From positions 124,001 to 188,000 of the forward strand of contig CAWKOH010000002.1 of NCBI GenBank assembly GCA_963851245.1: a DNA stretch of 64,000 nt. Direction: 5' to 3'. The notes under the pieces were generated by a model that was given only the letters and a program-made list of their open reading frames with translations, had not been told where the DNA came from and did not search any database. The translations under genes were made by a program, and so were the position numbers. The stretch comes from CAWKOH01 sp963851245 (GTDB lineage: Bacteria; Actinomycetota; Acidimicrobiia; Acidimicrobiales; Palsa-688). Positions 62,176 to 64,000 of the stretch are shown piece by piece (position 1 is the stretch's first letter; each line of letters starts with the position of its first letter).

Positions 62176-63622
62176 ATGAGCAGCACCATCGCCGAGGACG
62201 CCGCCATCGAGACCAGTGAGGGCCGGGTGGTGGCCATCGCCGGCCCGGTAGTGGACGTCGAGTTCCCCCCCGGACACCTGCCCGAGATCAACTTCGCCGT
62301 CCAGCTGGAGATGGAGGTCGACGGCCAGGTCTCCGCCATCATGGCCGAGGTGGCCCAGCAGATCGGCGAAGGCCGCGTGCGCTGCATCTGCATGAAGCCG
62401 ACCGACGGCCTCCGCCGGGGCACCCGGGTGGTGAGCACCGGCCGGGGGATCACGGTCCCGGTTGGCGACGCCGACACTCGGCCACGTGTTCAACGTCTAC
62501 GGCGCCCCCCTGGACACGGACCAGATCGGTACTCCCGACGACTACTGGGAGATCCACCGGCCCGCTCCCGCCTTCGACGCCCTCGAGCCGAGAGCCGTCA
62601 TGTTCGAGACCGGGATCAAGGTCATCGACCTCCTCGAGCCCTACGTTCAGGGTGGCAAGATCGGCCTGTTCGGCGGAGCCGGTGTGGGGAAGACCGTCCT
62701 CATCCAGGAGATGATCCGCCGCGTCGCGGAGAAGCACGGAGGCGTATCCGTCTTCGCCGGCGTGGGCGAGCGCACCCGCGAGGGGAACGACTTGTGGCTC
62801 GAGATGACGGAGTCCGGCGTCATCGAGAAGACCGCCCTCGTGTTCGGGCAGATGGACGAGCCGCCCGGCGTTCGCCTCCGGGTGGCCTTGTCGGCCCTGA
62901 CCATGGCCGAGTACTTCCGGGACGTCAAGAACCAGGATGTGCTCCTGTTCGTCGACAACATCTTCCGCTTCGTCCAGGCCGGATCCGAGGTGTCTACCCT
63001 GCTCGGACGGATGCCCTCCGCGGTGGGCTACCAACCCACCCTTGCCGACGAGATGGGTGAGCTCCAGGAGCGCATCACCTCGACGAAGGGACGGTCGATC
63101 ACCTCCCTCCAGGCCGTGTACGTGCCGGCGGACGATTACACCGACCCCGCCCCTTTCACCACCTTCACCCACCTCGACGCCACCACTGAGCTTTCCCGGC
63201 AGATCGCGGCACTCGGGATCTACCCGGCGGTGGACCCGCTGGCTTCGACCTCGTCGATCCTGGCGCCGGAGGTCGTGGGGGACCGTCACTACAACGTGGC
63301 CCGACGGGTCCAGGAGATCCTGCAACGATTCCGGGAGCTGCAGGACATCATCGCCATTCTCGGTCTCGACGAGCTGGCGGAAGAGGACCGCGTCACGGTG
63401 TCCCGGGCCCGCAAGATCCAGCGCTTTCTTTCCCAGCCCTTCTACGTGGCCGAGGTCTTCACGGGGATCGAGGGCCAGTTCGTACCGGTCGCCGAGACGG
63501 TGGAATCCTTCGAGGCTCTGGTCAACGGGGACCTGGATGAGGTGCCCGAACAGGCCTTCTTGAATGTCGGAGGCGTGGACAGCGTTCTGGAGAAGGCCCG
63601 TACCCTTCAGAAGGAAGACTGA
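62176..63622 (+). CDS. atpD: F-type ATP synthase subunit beta (one frameshift)
   Basis: The catalytic F1 subunit, ~481 residues after correction. The N-terminal barrel (GRVVAIAGPVVDVEFPPGHL) runs to VPVGDA, then a +1 shift at 62473 leads into TLGHVFNVYG. Walker A is GGAGVGKT, the catalytic Glu lies in GVGERTREGNDLW, and the signature PAVDPLASTS and the DELAEED motif follow. Since the enzyme is essential, the shift must be an error. ATG 62176 with an AGGAGC ribosome-binding site. Confidence 0.96.
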
Positions 63623-63630
63623 ACCTCCTG

Positions 63631-64000
63631 ATGGCCTCGACCCAGTTCGAACTGGTCACTCCATCACAGACCCTTTATTCCGGCCAAGCCGAGATGATCG
63701 TCTGCCGCACCGTCGACGGAGAGATCGCCTTCCTTGCCAATCACATGCCCTACATCGGGGCTCTGGACACCTGCGTGGTGCGTATCGTCGGTCCTGGCGC
63801 CGAGGACTCCGAGACCTCCAGCGAATCTGATGTGCGGGTGGCGGTACTGAGCGGCTTCGTGGAGGTTAACGACAACCAGGTCATCATGCTGGCCGACGTG
63901 GCCGAACTGGCGTCCGAGGTCGATCTGGAGCAGGCCCGCCGGGATGTGACCGCTGCTACCGAGCGCATCTCCTCCAGCGGGGAAGGGACCGACGCCGCAG
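63631..64000 (+). CDS. atpC: F-type ATP synthase subunit epsilon (3' partial)
   Basis: The open frame from ATG 63631 (MASTQFELVTPSQTLYSGQA) runs to the window end without a stop. It has the epsilon beta-sandwich motifs (FLANHMPYIGAL, VAVLSGFVEVNDNQVIMLADVAE) and the start of the C-terminal helices. It follows atpD by 8 bp, as expected for the last gene of the operon. Confidence 0.93.
   Translation, partial: MASTQFELVTPSQTLYSGQAEMIVCRTVDGEIAFLANHMPYIGALDTCVVRIVGPGAEDSETSSESDVRVAVLSGFVEVNDNQVIMLADVAELASEVDLEQARRDVTAATERISSSGEGTDAA

Noticed and set aside
1..64000. A common recoding signal explaining all +1 shifts
   Set aside because: The exact sites that could be placed (for example 38563, 40054, 47125, 62473) share no heptamer, rare codon or downstream structure visible by eye.
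1..64000. CRISPR array or prophage
   Set aside because: No regularly spaced repeats with unique spacers, no cas genes and no phage structural genes were seen; the short tandem repeats are contiguous and low-complexity.

Overview
The window is high-GC chromosomal DNA from an actinobacterium, most likely of class Acidimicrobiia or a nearby deep lineage (inference). Supporting signs are the MurT/GatD peptidoglycan-amidation pair, polyphosphate glucokinase, a DUF3040 protein, a LigD-type polymerase, an actinobacterial (SCO6880-type) type IV secretion module, and the order rho-rpmE-X-prfA-prmC-tsaC-atp. GTG and TTG starts and 1-8 nt gene overlaps are common.

Layout. 1-9.5 kb: a HelD/HelR-like helicase, pyrE, pdxH, a rhodanese, a MarR regulator, a sigma factor, an orphan D12 adenine methylase, a lipoprotein, a flippase-like membrane protein and a CPBP/DUF2510 membrane protein. 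9.5-21.6 kb: a conjugation-type module with a MobF relaxase, a VirB6-like channel, an SCO6880-like protein, a VirB4 ATPase and a VirD4/TraG coupling ATPase. A separate ~4 kb cassette lies between virB4 and virD4. It holds a tyrosine recombinase, a small XRE regulator, a zinc-finger recombinase-like protein and a HicAB toxin-antitoxin pair, and imperfect inverted repeats flank it. 21.6-33.3 kb: LigD polymerase, DoxX, MurT-GatD-PncB operon, polyphosphate glucokinase with a histone-like tail, DUF3040, a membrane glycosyltransferase, serS, a CBS protein and a cation exchanger. 33.3-43.9 kb: a 1073-residue cyclase/ATPase/TPR regulator, a VOC protein, an acyl-CoA ligase, a GT2-GtrA glycosyltransferase, UDP-sulfoquinovose synthase, a DegP-like protease, a Thr/Pro-rich anchored protein and tRNA-Arg(CCG). 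44-50 kb: lysA, hom and thrC (aspartate-family amino acids), then rho and rpmE. 50-64 kb: an unknown protein, a methyltransferase, an AbiEi-DUF559 fusion, prfA, prmC, tsaC and the whole F-type ATP synthase operon, with atpC cut by the window end.

At least a dozen genes, including prfA, atpD, hom and thrC, are broken by single-base frameshifts, nearly all in the +1 direction and without a shared motif. These are best read as uncorrected insertion errors in the source assembly rather than true pseudogenes. The affected genes are therefore annotated as whole genes with the shift position given.

The most interesting biology is the recombinase/HicAB cassette inside the conjugation module, the relaxase whose helicase motifs have all eroded, the ATP synthase delta subunit with a tandemly duplicated N-terminal domain, and the two palindromic MITE-like intergenic elements.
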